64,000 nt of DNA from Bacillus sp. FJAT-26390. Lineage in GTDB: Bacteria; Bacillota; Bacilli; Paenibacillales; Paenibacillaceae. The stretch's first letter is position 1. Each line of letters starts with the position of its first letter. The notes below the pieces were generated by a model. It ran no database searches and was not told the origin of the DNA. It was given only the letters and a program-made list of their open reading frames with translations. Below, piece after piece: positions 8,362 to 17,796 of this stretch. A program made the position numbers and the translations under genes. The stretch covers positions 738,888 to 802,887 of the forward strand of contig NZ_MAQX01000032.1 of the NCBI RefSeq assembly GCF_001682865.1. The letters run 5' to 3'.

Positions 8362-9738
8362 TTATTTGCTCACTTTTTTCACGACGTCAGTAACCCGTTT
8401 AACCCACTCTTCAGGCGTAATCGTGCTGATGGTAAGGGCATCCGTAGCATCCATCATCGCTTTATCCACGTCTGCGTTATAAGTAATCGTCGGGATGACA
8501 ACCGTGTTCGGGTCCGTCAAATATTTCGCTGCGTCTTTAACAAAGCTTGGAGCGTTGGAAGCGCTGATGTCGCCTTTGATGTTGGAAGGCGCGCCGCTAA
8601 GCTCAGCCCACTGGGAAGCTTGCTGCTTCGAGAAGATGAATTGCAGGAACGCTTTAGCTGCTTCTTTGTTTTTGCCTTTTTTAGCGATAGCTACAGTAGA
8701 TGTGGAAGTGTTGGCAACCACTTTGCCGCCCGCTTCCTGCGTAACCGAAGGAATGAAGCCAAAGTCAAAGCCGGCAGGAATATCTTTTGCCATTTCGTTA
8801 GGCAGCCACAGACCATTCGGGATAAAAGCATCTTTATTTTGCAGGAACAGCATTTGTGAATCCGTGTGATTGATTTGGATGGAAGCTTTGTCAATGAAGC
8901 CTTTATCGCGCAGCGCAACGATTTTGTTAAGCGCAGCAAGTACCGCCGGGCTCTCGAATGCTTCTACCTTGTTAGCTGCCATGTCTTGAAGAATGGAGAA
9001 ATCATTGTTGTTTGCCGATACGATAGCAGGATACAGAATCGAACCGTTAATATAATAAGGATATTTGCCCGTGTGAATGAATGGCGTAATGCCGTCCGCT
9101 TTAATTTTTTCGCTTACGTCAAGGAAGGATTGGAAGTCAGTTGGCTCCGTGTAGCCCTTTTCCTTGAAGAGCGCTTTGTTCCAGAACACGCCCCATGAGT
9201 TCAAAACGAGCGGAATGTTGTACACTTTGCCGTCAAATTGTTGTGCGGGCTGAGCCAGAATATCGGTAATCAAATCGCCGTCCACGTTTTTGGCTTCCTT
9301 CAGCCAATCCGTCAAATCTTCAAGCTGGCCATCCTCGACCATTTGGCGGTCATTTAGGACCGGACCGTCGATGTATACGAAATCAGGAGGATTTCCTCCA
9401 ATCCAACGAGGTCTGTTTTGATCATTTATTTTTGGCCCTGCGGATTCTTTAATGTTTAGATCAGGGTTCGCGGCTTGGAAATCAGCAATAACCTTTTTCC
9501 ACCATTTGTCGCCATATCCGCCAACAAAGTATTGAATTTCGAAATCGCCCGTCAGTTTCGTTGTTTCGTTCCCGGCATCGGGAGCGACTGTCGTCTCGGC
9601 GGCAGGAGCAGAATTGGAAGGCGTGTTGGAAGCTTTACCCGTAGAACCACCGTTATTCGATCCACCACAACCCGTTAGCGATACGGCTGCCAATATAGCG
9701 GCGATACCAAGCGCTGCAAACTTTTTCTTCATAATCAT
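8362..9738 (-). CDS. Extracellular sugar-binding lipoprotein (CUT1 family)
   Basis: A solute-binding protein of about 458 residues. The N-terminus MIMKKKFAALG leads to a lipobox LTGC, so it is a lipid-anchored receptor on the outer face of the membrane. A Ser/Thr/Ala-rich linker follows, then a family-1 binding fold. It delivers a sugar to the two permeases encoded directly downstream. The start is ATG 9736-9738, nine bases after GGGAGGG; the longer GTG frame overlaps that ribosome site. About 180 bases separate it from the previous gene, so it may also have its own promoter. The ligand is unknown. Confidence 0.9.
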   Translation of the reverse strand: MIMKKKFAALGIAAILAAVSLTGCGGSNNGGSTGKASNTPSNSAPAAETTVAPDAGNETTKLTGDFEIQYFVGGYGDKWWKKVIADFQAANPDLNIKESAGPKINDQNRPRWIGGNPPDFVYIDGPVLNDRQMVEDGQLEDLTDWLKEAKNVDGDLITDILAQPAQQFDGKVYNIPLVLNSWGVFWNKALFKEKGYTEPTDFQSFLDVSEKIKADGITPFIHTGKYPYYINGSILYPAIVSANNNDFSILQDMAANKVEAFESPAVLAALNKIVALRDKGFIDKASIQINHTDSQMLFLQNKDAFIPNGLWLPNEMAKDIPAGFDFGFIPSVTQEAGGKVVANTSTSTVAIAKKGKNKEAAKAFLQFIFSKQQASQWAELSGAPSNIKGDISASNAPSFVKDAAKYLTDPNTVVIPTITYNADVDKAMMDATDALTISTITPEEWVKRVTDVVKKVSK

Positions 9739-9915
9739 TAAAGCAAACCCTCCCACAAATGATGTTTTATACGCCGTAGCAATGAGCTCGTATTTGAGCT
9801 CTAGCGCGTAATTTCATCATAAGTTGGGAGGGCTTTATTCTCTATTGAATATCTTCCATATATTCTTTATTATCTTCTCTTCTCTATGAATTTAGAGGAA
9901 AAATATCGTGTTTCG

Positions 9916-11211
9916 TCATTTTTTTCGGCTATTCAGCTGATTGCTCTTCGTTTCGGCAAAAAGCTGGAGCTGATCTAACGCTGCTTTTGGGGTGGTATGC
10001 TCGAACAAGACGGCATCGCCCATTTTGCGGGCATAATCGAGCACGGCCTGCCAAGCCGGCTCCTTGACCGGATAAAACTTCGCTTTGCTCAGCGCTTCCA
10101 GATCGCTCTTCATCACTTCGTCCTGCTCGGACAATCGAACGCCTACTGTCGTGGTGGCAGGAAGGAAGCCTTCCCGCTTAATCATTTCCTCATAGGCACG
10201 ATCATCATACAGAAAATCCAGAAATTTGGACAACGCTTCTTTGTTCGTATGATCGGTCTTAAACGAAACTAGCACATCGTGTACGCCAAATGTGATGGGC
10301 GGCGTTCCGTCCTTTACCGGTATCGGGCCTTTGCCCCATTGCAGGCTCGGGAATTCCTTCGGAACGACGGACGAGAAATAATTGCCGGATATCATCATCG
10401 CAAGCTCTCCCGCTCCGAGTATCCGCTGCTTCTCATCGCGAGTCGTAACGGTTGGCTCCGGATCGGTCAGCCCTTTATCGAACAGCTCTTTCAGAAAAGT
10501 TAAACCCTCGATGTTTGTTTTGGAGTTAATATGCCACTTCCCGTCTTTAATCCACTCTCCGCCCGAGCCGTAAAAGATATAAGATAACGATGCCTGCGTC
10601 TCATTATCGGTTAAATCTACGCCGAATCCTTCCGCCTCGCCGAGCGCTTTGATTTTGCCGGCAGCCTGCTCAAGCTCTGACCATGTCGCCGGAGGAGCCG
10701 CGATGCCCGCTCTTTGGAACAGATCTTTGTTATAGTACAAATTCCGCGTTGTAGCTACATAGGGGATGGCATACTGCACTCCGTTCATCTGATCCATCTC
10801 AACTAAATTCGGATACAGCTTGCTCGCCAGCTCAGGCGATATGATCTCATCCAAGTCATTAAGCAAGTCATCCTGGGCAAAATGGGCATAAACATTGGTA
10901 TTCAAAAGATCAGGAGGCTGATTCTTGCTGATCATGGTCGTATAGATGCCATCGAGAATATCCCAATTGGCTACCTGCAGCTCCACATCGATTAACGGAT
11001 TTTTACGCTCGAATTCTTTTACAAGCTTCTCCAGCAGCGGCTTCGTCTCCGTACTGTATTCAGAGGCAACGAACCGGATCAACGCCCGCTCTTCCTTCGG
11101 CGTCGCAATCGGCTCCGAGCTCGCATTCATGCATGAAGAGAGAAGAATCGCGGAAAGGGTGAATATAACGGTAATCATGAAGGGCTGCTTATTATAAAAT
11201 TTTCGCTGCAT
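9916..11211 (-). CDS. Second extracellular solute-binding lipoprotein (CUT1 family)
   Basis: A 431-residue lipoprotein: hydrophobic signal, lipobox LLSSC (about residues 23-27), then a family-1 binding fold. It follows the membrane-anchored sugar-binding protein gene by 29 bases. The cluster therefore has two unrelated CUT1-type binding proteins but only one permease pair. This protein could widen the substrate range of the importer or act in signal sensing with the kinase. The start ATG follows GGGAGG at a longish 13-base spacing. Confidence 0.88.
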   Translation of the reverse strand: MQRKFYNKQPFMITVIFTLSAILLSSCMNASSEPIATPKEERALIRFVASEYSTETKPLLEKLVKEFERKNPLIDVELQVANWDILDGIYTTMISKNQPPDLLNTNVYAHFAQDDLLNDLDEIISPELASKLYPNLVEMDQMNGVQYAIPYVATTRNLYYNKDLFQRAGIAAPPATWSELEQAAGKIKALGEAEGFGVDLTDNETQASLSYIFYGSGGEWIKDGKWHINSKTNIEGLTFLKELFDKGLTDPEPTVTTRDEKQRILGAGELAMMISGNYFSSVVPKEFPSLQWGKGPIPVKDGTPPITFGVHDVLVSFKTDHTNKEALSKFLDFLYDDRAYEEMIKREGFLPATTTVGVRLSEQDEVMKSDLEALSKAKFYPVKEPAWQAVLDYARKMGDAVLFEHTTPKAALDQLQLFAETKSNQLNSRKK

Positions 11212-11240
11212 AGGGTGATCTTATCCTCCCAGAAAAAAGT

Positions 11241-12227
11241 CTACTTGCTATTAATAAACGGGAACAGCAGCTTCTGATTTTCAGTGGTATACATATTCTC
11301 TTTCGTAATGACGCTGGATTCGATATCGATCTTAGGATCAGCGTTGTCGCCTTCGATTAGGTTTAATGCCGTTTTCACGCCTAAGTAGCCCATATTAAAC
11401 GGTTTCTGCACGATGGACGCTTTGATGATGCCTGCTTCCAGCAGCTGCACCTCATCGCTCGTGCTGTCAAACCCGATCAAGCTCACCGCATCGATCCGAT
11501 TTTGCTCCTTCAGCGCTTTAGCAACGCCCTGGGAAGAGGACCCGTTTAGCGTAATAAACGTATTGATGGAGGAGTCGCTCATCATCAGCTGCTTGGCAAT
11601 CTCGTACGCTCTGTCCTCGGAATTGTCCGCATAATAGGGACCCTTCAAGCTTTCGTTATACCCGGCAAGAACGAGCCTCATCCCTGCAACCCGCTCCTCG
11701 GAAATGACCGAATTCGCATTATCGCTAATAATCGCTATATTCGGATGGCCGTTTGTTTCCTTAATCGCGGTCTGGCCCGCTAACCGCCCTGATTCCAAAT
11801 GATTGCTGGAGACGACGATCGGAGAAGGCAGCATATCCGGCGATTGATTAATAACGACCAGCTTAATGCCTGCCGCACGCGCCTTCGCCAGAACAGCCGG
11901 CATCCGGTCATCCATAAGGGTAGCGATGACGATGGCTTGCGGCCTGCGCTCGATCGCTGCCTCCAATATTTGAATCTGAGTATCCGCATCATCCTCGGTA
12001 AGAGGGCCTTCCACGCTCAGATTAAGCCCGATCTCTTTGGCCGCTGCTTCGGCGCCTTGGTTCACGGCCTGCCAGAAGTCGTAGCGTACATTCAGCGTTT
12101 CCAAAATAACGGTGACGCTTTTGTCCTCGCGGGCAAAGCCCGTAAATAATTTGAAATTAAATACAGAATAGATCGCAATGACCGCAATCGCCAGCACGAG
12201 CCATAACGTAAATCGATGCTTCCGCAT
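11241..12227 (-). CDS. Membrane-anchored periplasmic-type sugar-binding protein (RbsB/LacI fold)
   Basis: A 328-residue protein. Residues 5-30 form one hydrophobic segment without a lipobox or a clear cleavage site, so it is probably anchored. The rest is a type-I periplasmic binding fold (AAKEIGLNL, IVIATLMDD, VVINQSPD, LIGFDSTSD), normally binding pentoses or hexoses. It lies 13 bases after the kinase gene, with AGGAGAG before the ATG. A binding protein coded beside a LytS/YesM-type kinase matches known three-component sensors such as XylFII-LytS, so a ligand-presenting role for the kinase is likely. Sensing rather than transport is inference. Confidence 0.85.
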   Translation of the reverse strand: MRKHRFTLWLVLAIAVIAIYSVFNFKLFTGFAREDKSVTVILETLNVRYDFWQAVNQGAEAAAKEIGLNLSVEGPLTEDDADTQIQILEAAIERRPQAIVIATLMDDRMPAVLAKARAAGIKLVVINQSPDMLPSPIVVSSNHLESGRLAGQTAIKETNGHPNIAIISDNANSVISEERVAGMRLVLAGYNESLKGPYYADNSEDRAYEIAKQLMMSDSSINTFITLNGSSSQGVAKALKEQNRIDAVSLIGFDSTSDEVQLLEAGIIKASIVQKPFNMGYLGVKTALNLIEGDNADPKIDIESSVITKENMYTTENQKLLFPFINSK

Positions 12228-12240
12228 TAGTCTGCTCTCC

Positions 12241-14025
12241 TTACTCGAGTTTCGGTATTACGATCGTGATGCAGGTGCCTTCCTCGATTTCGCTGCGGAT
12301 TGTAATGCCATATTCATGGCCAAAATAGAGCTTGATCCGCTCATTCACGTTACGGATGCCGATGCCCTGATTGCGGTTATCCTCCTCGCTGCGGAAGAAG
12401 AGCCGTCCGAGCTGCTCCTGTGTCATGCCATGCCCGTTGTCCTCGACTTCAAATATGACCTGTTCGCCCGATTGTCTGCCGCGTATCGTAATTAACCCGT
12501 CATCCATACCATACATGCTGCGAATGCCGTGATAGATCGCATTTTCGACAAAGGGCTGAAGCAGTATCTTAAGTGTCTTATAACCAACAATGGCTTCGTC
12601 AATATCGATCACATAATTAAGCTCATCATTGTAGCGCATCTTCTGTATCAGCAAATAGTTCGTAATATGCTCAATTTCTACGCGAATCGGGATCAGCTCC
12701 TGATCCTTCGTAATGCTCGCGCGGAACAGCTTGGCTAAGGCGGAAGTCATGAGCACGACCTCCTCATGCTGCTTCTGCTCGGCCATCCAGACGATGGAAT
12801 CGAGCGTATTATACAAAAAATGAGGATTAATCTGTGATTGCAGCAGCAGCAGCTCGCTCTTGCGCTTGTTCTCTTGGTTTAGAATCGTCTCCTCCATGAG
12901 AAACTTTGTCCGGCTGACCATGAGATTAAACGATCGGCCCAGCTGCCCGATTTCGTTCATTTGTCCGATTTCGGTCTGAATGTCGAAATTCCCTTTCTCC
13001 ACCTGTTTCATATCCGACGTCAATACCCGGATCGGCTTCGATAGCCGGTGAGACAGCCCAAGCGAAATAAGCAGCGAGAAAGCCAAGCCGCATAAGGAAT
13101 AAAAAATAATCGAATTCCGCAAATTGTCTTTGCTGGCAATCAAATCATCGGTGTAGGCAACCCCCGCAATCCGCCATCCAAAGTTTGTATCCTGAACGGA
13201 GTAGATGCGTTTGCCATCCCCCTGGTTAACGGTAAAGGATTGTCCGCTTTCGGCTTGCAAAACCTCCGTTATTCTCTCGCTCCGCAGTTTGCTGTCGATC
13301 AGCTGCTGCTGCGGATGGTAGACGATATTGCCCTGCTTGTCCACAATGAAGAGATAACCTTTTTTGCCTAGATTAATGTTGTTGCAAATATCGTTTATAA
13401 TGCTGAGATTTAGATCAACAAGGAAAACGCCCTCGGCCGTTATGCCATCGGTGCTCTTAAGCTCCCGGCTTAAGGAAACGACCCAGCGGTATTCGTTCTC
13501 GATCAGGCTTTGCACATGGGGAGCCGATACGACCGACTGGCCGCCTGCTGCCTTAGCCATCTGATACCAAGCTTGCTCCTCCAGATCGGTATTCGGATTT
13601 AAGCTCGTAATTCTGCGGTCGGATACAAATCTGCCATTATAGCCAAACACCATAATCGAAGCGATGTCCTTGCGCGTATACAAAATCGCTTGAAACAAGT
13701 CGGATATTTGCTTCTCGTACATCCGGCGATTCTCTGCGCTTATGAAGCTGTTGTCGGAGATATAATATTTGACATCCTTGTTGGTCAGAGCAAGCAGCGA
13801 GATGTTCTCCATGTTGTCGACATAGGATTGAATGTTGAGATTGACCTGCTTAATGATTTCTTCGATATACCCTTTCGAGTTCCGCTCGACAGCGGCGACG
13901 GACACTTGATAGCTTACTAGACTCGTTAGTACGATTGCAGCCAATATTAATAAGGAGAACGCTAACGATATGTTGGATTGAATGCTTTTGAGCGGGAATA
14001 AGGGAAAGAAACGTTCTTTGAGCAT
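12241..14025 (-). CDS. Sensor histidine kinase (YesM/LytS type)
   Basis: A 594-residue membrane kinase. One helix lies near residues 18-40, an extracellular Cache-like sensor near 45-290, a second helix near 295-315, and HAMP near 320-370. The histidine-kinase region contains SQINPHFLYNTLDS (phosphoacceptor His about residue 400), then the N box LLQPFVENAIYHG and G box EVEDNGHGM. It phosphorylates the AraC-type response regulator coded immediately upstream. The gene starts next to the regulator stop codon with GGGGAGCGGAG before the ATG. With the adjacent anchored binding protein it forms a likely three-component sugar sensor. Confidence 0.93.
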   Translation of the reverse strand: MLKERFFPLFPLKSIQSNISLAFSLLILAAIVLTSLVSYQVSVAAVERNSKGYIEEIIKQVNLNIQSYVDNMENISLLALTNKDVKYYISDNSFISAENRRMYEKQISDLFQAILYTRKDIASIMVFGYNGRFVSDRRITSLNPNTDLEEQAWYQMAKAAGGQSVVSAPHVQSLIENEYRWVVSLSRELKSTDGITAEGVFLVDLNLSIINDICNNINLGKKGYLFIVDKQGNIVYHPQQQLIDSKLRSERITEVLQAESGQSFTVNQGDGKRIYSVQDTNFGWRIAGVAYTDDLIASKDNLRNSIIFYSLCGLAFSLLISLGLSHRLSKPIRVLTSDMKQVEKGNFDIQTEIGQMNEIGQLGRSFNLMVSRTKFLMEETILNQENKRKSELLLLQSQINPHFLYNTLDSIVWMAEQKQHEEVVLMTSALAKLFRASITKDQELIPIRVEIEHITNYLLIQKMRYNDELNYVIDIDEAIVGYKTLKILLQPFVENAIYHGIRSMYGMDDGLITIRGRQSGEQVIFEVEDNGHGMTQEQLGRLFFRSEEDNRNQGIGIRNVNERIKLYFGHEYGITIRSEIEEGTCITIVIPKLE

Positions 14026-14026
14026 G

Positions 14027-15652
14027 CTAGGCTCCGCTCCCCTTTATTTGCTTATCTCGATAATCCTTGGGTGTTATTCCCGAATGCTTCTTAAATAGAA
14101 TGCTGAAATAATTGGGGTCCTTGTAGCCGACCTGCTCGGCGATTTCGTATAATTTTAAATTTGAGTTATGAAGCAGCTCCTTAGCCTTCGCAACCCGTAC
14201 ACCGGTCAAATATTCGATAAACGTTTCTCCGGTATGCTGCTTAAAGACGAGGCTGAAATAGCTGGTGCTCATGAGCACATGGCGGCATAAATCCTGGAGA
14301 GACATTTTCTCGTTGGCATAATTCGTATCAATGTACTCTACTGCGCGATGAATTTGCATGTTCGTCAAATAATTGCGGTTATCCGTAATCGTCGAAATGA
14401 CAGCGCACACCACTTCTTTGAGCCAAACCTCGATTTCATCCAGCGTCTTGAATCTAAACACATTCATCAGCTTGATTTGCTGCTCGATGGAAGGCTCCTG
14501 CTGCTGAATAGCAAGCTCCTGGATCGAGTTCATGAGCGATAGAACAACCTTCTGCATTTGCAGCATGCAGGCTTCTACCGGGACAAGTGCCGCCTTAAGC
14601 TCGGCTACTCCCGTTTCAATTAACTGATGCGCTTCTTGAATGGCGCCTGTTTTGACAGCTGTCGCAAGCTTGCGATCCCACTCCAGGCTAAGCGGCATAA
14701 CGTTTGTGGGCTTGCCCTCTATATCCATAATGCTCAGTACCCGATTTTTGCCAAGCAGGAAGCGGTAATCCAGAACAGACAAAGCGCTCTTATAGGATAT
14801 CGGAAGCTGCTCCACGTTAGCGCAGGCTCTGCCTACTCCGATCGTAACCGTAAAGCTCAAATATTTCTCCACATGATAACGGACTTCCTCCGCAAGAGAA
14901 AATACGCGCTCATACAATAGACTCTCATTGTCCTGTCCGAAAATAATCGCAACCATCCGCTCCTCGCGGGTACGGAAGGTTAGCACATGATCTTCATCCA
15001 GCGTTTCTTGAAAAATATCAAATGCCGCAAATCGCAAAAATTCGGAATCATGCTCATAGGAATGCAGCTCGCGGTTTCCGAAATCATCGATATCTACAAC
15101 CATTACCACATACAGCGGCGACACGGGCGGAAGATTAAAATAAGCGAAGCGCTCCGTCACCTCCGATTCTTTCAGCCCAACTGCGACTAGACGCTCAAGA
15201 AACCGCTCCTTAAGAAGCGGAAGGCTCTGCTCCAATTGGCTGTTAAGCCTGCTTAGATCCTCGCGCCGCTTCTTCTCTTCATCCATCTCCGCTCTAATGC
15301 GGTCGAGCAGAAGCCTAATTTCCTGTGCCGTAATCGGCTTCAAAATAAAATCCGATATTTTAAGCCGAATCGCTTGCTGCGCATATTCAAATTCGTCATA
15401 CCCCGTTAAAATTATCATTTTGATATACGGAAACTGCGCTGAGATTAATCCCGCAAGCTCCAGCCCATCCATAAAGGGCATGCTAATATCTGAAATGACC
15501 AGCTCCGGCCTATACAACTCTACTGCATCCCAAGCCTCGCGGCCGTTGGCATAATCACCTATCAATTCGAAGCCATGCTCGCTCCAATTAATCGTATTTT
15601 TCAACCCGTTCCGGACAACCGCTTCATCATCGACAATCATTACTCTGTACAT
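14027..15652 (-). CDS. Response regulator with AraC-type DNA-binding domain (YesN type)
   Basis: A 541-residue regulator. Residues 1-120 form a receiver with the acidic pair at Asp8/Asp9, phospho-acceptor Asp55 (VISDISMP) and the conserved Lys in FILKPI. A long central part (about 130-430) of no clear family follows. A double helix-turn-helix AraC domain lies at about 435-535 (MSLQDLCRH, YEIAEQVGYKDPNYFSILFKK). It is the first gene of the minus-strand sugar cluster, so it probably activates its own operon or the transporter genes downstream. The ribosome site is GGAGAGG. Confidence 0.94.
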   Translation of the reverse strand: MYRVMIVDDEAVVRNGLKNTINWSEHGFELIGDYANGREAWDAVELYRPELVISDISMPFMDGLELAGLISAQFPYIKMIILTGYDEFEYAQQAIRLKISDFILKPITAQEIRLLLDRIRAEMDEEKKRREDLSRLNSQLEQSLPLLKERFLERLVAVGLKESEVTERFAYFNLPPVSPLYVVMVVDIDDFGNRELHSYEHDSEFLRFAAFDIFQETLDEDHVLTFRTREERMVAIIFGQDNESLLYERVFSLAEEVRYHVEKYLSFTVTIGVGRACANVEQLPISYKSALSVLDYRFLLGKNRVLSIMDIEGKPTNVMPLSLEWDRKLATAVKTGAIQEAHQLIETGVAELKAALVPVEACMLQMQKVVLSLMNSIQELAIQQQEPSIEQQIKLMNVFRFKTLDEIEVWLKEVVCAVISTITDNRNYLTNMQIHRAVEYIDTNYANEKMSLQDLCRHVLMSTSYFSLVFKQHTGETFIEYLTGVRVAKAKELLHNSNLKLYEIAEQVGYKDPNYFSILFKKHSGITPKDYRDKQIKGSGA

Positions 15653-15801
15653 CGAAGCCTCTCCAGTCTATTGGAATACATCTATTTGCTATAACAATAT
15701 ACCCCAATTATGCATGAGAACTAGCTTGCTTACAATTGATTGATTTACGGTCGTAATAAATATAGATGCGTAAACCTCACATGTAAATTTGGGAATAATA
15801 C

Positions 15802-15831
15802 AAAAAAAGGAAGGAGACCGAGGCTCCTTCC
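15802..15831 (-). terminator. Terminator of the phosphorus-uptake operon
   Basis: The minus strand shows GGAAGGAG, a seven-base loop, CTCCTTCC, then seven T residues. It is an eight-bp perfect stem about 100 bases after the hydrolase stop codon. Confidence 0.85.
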
Positions 15832-15928
15832 CTTGTGTTACAGATCAACAATCACACCATTCATTTTTTCGTCCAAATCTTATAACTATTTCACGTCATA
15901 TCTTTACAGTCATGCTCTCTGGGTCCAG

Positions 15929-16756
15929 CTACCGCTTATCTACCAAAGCAATCATCCGCTCGGACGGCTCCAGTCCCAGATAGCGGCACATTAACGGGGC
16001 GAGCATAAGCTGCGGCAAAGCTTCGCCATCGCTTACTGTCAGCAAGTCAGGCGCTTCACCGCAAATGTAGAGCGGCACATGCCGCTCCTCCGGCTCCGTC
16101 CCGCCATGATAACCGGCTGCGTTCATCCCGTGGTCGGCGGTTACGATAATACGGCAGCCTTGGGACATCCATAGCGGCATCAACGTCGCAAGCATGCCAT
16201 CCACCGCGCGCACGGATGCTTCATATGGCTTGCTTTCCCCGCCGTGCTTATGTCCCGCGTCATCAATATTCATCGTATGGATATATAGAAAATGCGGGTC
16301 ATACGTTGCACGCAAATTTTCGGCGTCTACGAATAGATGGCTGTCTGGATATTGATCCTCGAAATAAAAAATACCATGCTGGATCGGCTTGCTCTCGTCA
16401 TGCTGATGGCGATCCGTAATCGGGTTAAATGGCGCCGAATTATAAAGCTCGCTAACCCAGTGGTACGCGGCAGCAGCCGTTCTGAGCCCTGCCTTGGCAG
16501 CAAGCCCAAATACGCTCTGCTCCTGGCTTAATCTAACGATATGATTAGCCGTAATGCCATTCTTCGCAGCCGGCGTCCCCGTAAGAAGCACTTCGTAGAG
16601 CGGACGCGACAGACTCGGGAGCTCCGATTGAACCCGGTAACAATGAACCTGTCCTTGCTCCACAAGATGCTCCATGTAGCCTAAATATTTTCGCGCCGAA
16701 TCATATCTTAATCCGTCCAGAACAACAACGATCAGCCTTGGTGACGTGTCAGTCAT
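15929..16756 (-). CDS. Alkaline-phosphatase-superfamily hydrolase (phosphodiesterase/phosphonate-hydrolase-like)
   Basis: About 275 residues, no signal peptide, so cytoplasmic. Metal-site signatures of the alkaline phosphatase superfamily are visible: VVVLDGLRYD at the N-terminus, a nucleophile region ELPSLSRP (Ser or Thr nucleophile), IDDAGHKHG, TADHGMN and EERHVPLY. The start is ATG 16754-16756, which overlaps the stop of the ATPase gene by four bases and follows GAGGGAGGG. It is the last gene of an ABC import operon with a Pho-box-like upstream region. It therefore probably cleaves an imported phosphate ester or phosphonate; the exact substrate is not readable. Confidence 0.82.
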   Translation of the reverse strand: MTDTSPRLIVVVLDGLRYDSARKYLGYMEHLVEQGQVHCYRVQSELPSLSRPLYEVLLTGTPAAKNGITANHIVRLSQEQSVFGLAAKAGLRTAAAAYHWVSELYNSAPFNPITDRHQHDESKPIQHGIFYFEDQYPDSHLFVDAENLRATYDPHFLYIHTMNIDDAGHKHGGESKPYEASVRAVDGMLATLMPLWMSQGCRIIVTADHGMNAAGYHGGTEPEERHVPLYICGEAPDLLTVSDGEALPQLMLAPLMCRYLGLEPSERMIALVDKR

Positions 16757-17796
16757 GCGCCCTCCCTCTCTAGATGCAAGAGCTGGGAATGATCCATCGC
16801 TAAGCATACACGGCTGCTTTCTCCCAAACGCAGTGACCGGCCGTCGTTAAGCACATCGATGGTTAGCCTTACGCTGGCGGCATCTATGGCATAACGGATA
16901 ATATTGCCGAGAATGGAGACCGAATGGATGGTTCCCTCCACAATCCGCTTTCCCTCGCGTACTGCCGCTAGGCGAGCTTCCTCGTCCAACAGAACGACCG
17001 ATTCAGGCCGAATAGCGAAGCTTTCCGCCGTACTATCCACCTGCTCGAACAATCGCATAACCTCAGGTTTAGTCAGTACGTTGTAGCTTCCCATGAAACG
17101 GGCGACAAACTCTGTTTTTGGAGTCGTGTAAATCTCTTCAGGGGTTCCCTCCTGCACGATGCTTCCGTTGTTCATCAGACATACCCGATCGGATAAAATG
17201 AGCGCTTCTTCCTGATCATGCGTCACGAAGATCGTCGTCATATTAAAACGTTTCTGTATATCACGAATTTCTGTCCGCAGGTTTTTGCGAATTTTCGCAT
17301 CCAATGCGCTCAGCGGCTCATCGAGCAGGAGCACTTTGGGCTGAACGGCAAGCGAACGAGCAAGCGCCACGCGCTGCTGCTGACCGCCGGAAAGATGCTG
17401 GGGATAGGCGCCCCGCTTGTCCTCCAGGTCAATCATGGCAAGCAGTTCCTCGGATCGCCTTACTCTCTCTTCCTTGGCGACCCCTCTCATTTTCATCCCG
17501 TATTGAATATTTTCACTGACGGTTAGATTAGGAAACAGAGCATAAGATTGAAACACCATCCCAATCTCCCGATTGCGGGGAGGAAGGTTCACGATATTTT
17601 TTTTATCTAAAATAATTTGCCCGCCGTCAATTTCCGTCAGGCCCGCAATGCAGCGCAGCAGCGTGCTCTTTCCGCAGCCCGATGGCCCAAGCAGCGTCAC
17701 GAGCTCCCCTTCGCGGATTTGCAAATCAACATGATTCAGCACATTCGTGCTGCCGAATTGCTTATGAATGCCTTGCAGTTCCAAATATGCGCTCAT
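16753..17796 (-). CDS. ABC importer ATP-binding protein (PotA/FbpC/PhnT-like)
   Basis: A 347-residue ATPase: Walker A GPSGCGKST (about residue 37), Q-loop MVFQSYALFP, signature LSGGQQQR, Walker B LLLDEPLSALD, switch TTIFVTHDQ, and a C-terminal TOBE-like regulatory domain (about 240-345). This layout is shared by spermidine, iron and 2-aminoethylphosphonate importers. It overlaps the upstream permease gene (ATGA at 17793-17796) and the downstream hydrolase gene. Operon partners and the upstream Pho-like box point to a phosphorus compound rather than iron or polyamine. Confidence 0.92.
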   Translation of the reverse strand: MSAYLELQGIHKQFGSTNVLNHVDLQIREGELVTLLGPSGCGKSTLLRCIAGLTEIDGGQIILDKKNIVNLPPRNREIGMVFQSYALFPNLTVSENIQYGMKMRGVAKEERVRRSEELLAMIDLEDKRGAYPQHLSGGQQQRVALARSLAVQPKVLLLDEPLSALDAKIRKNLRTEIRDIQKRFNMTTIFVTHDQEEALILSDRVCLMNNGSIVQEGTPEEIYTTPKTEFVARFMGSYNVLTKPEVMRLFEQVDSTAESFAIRPESVVLLDEEARLAAVREGKRIVEGTIHSVSILGNIIRYAIDAASVRLTIDVLNDGRSLRLGESSRVCLAMDHSQLLHLEREGA

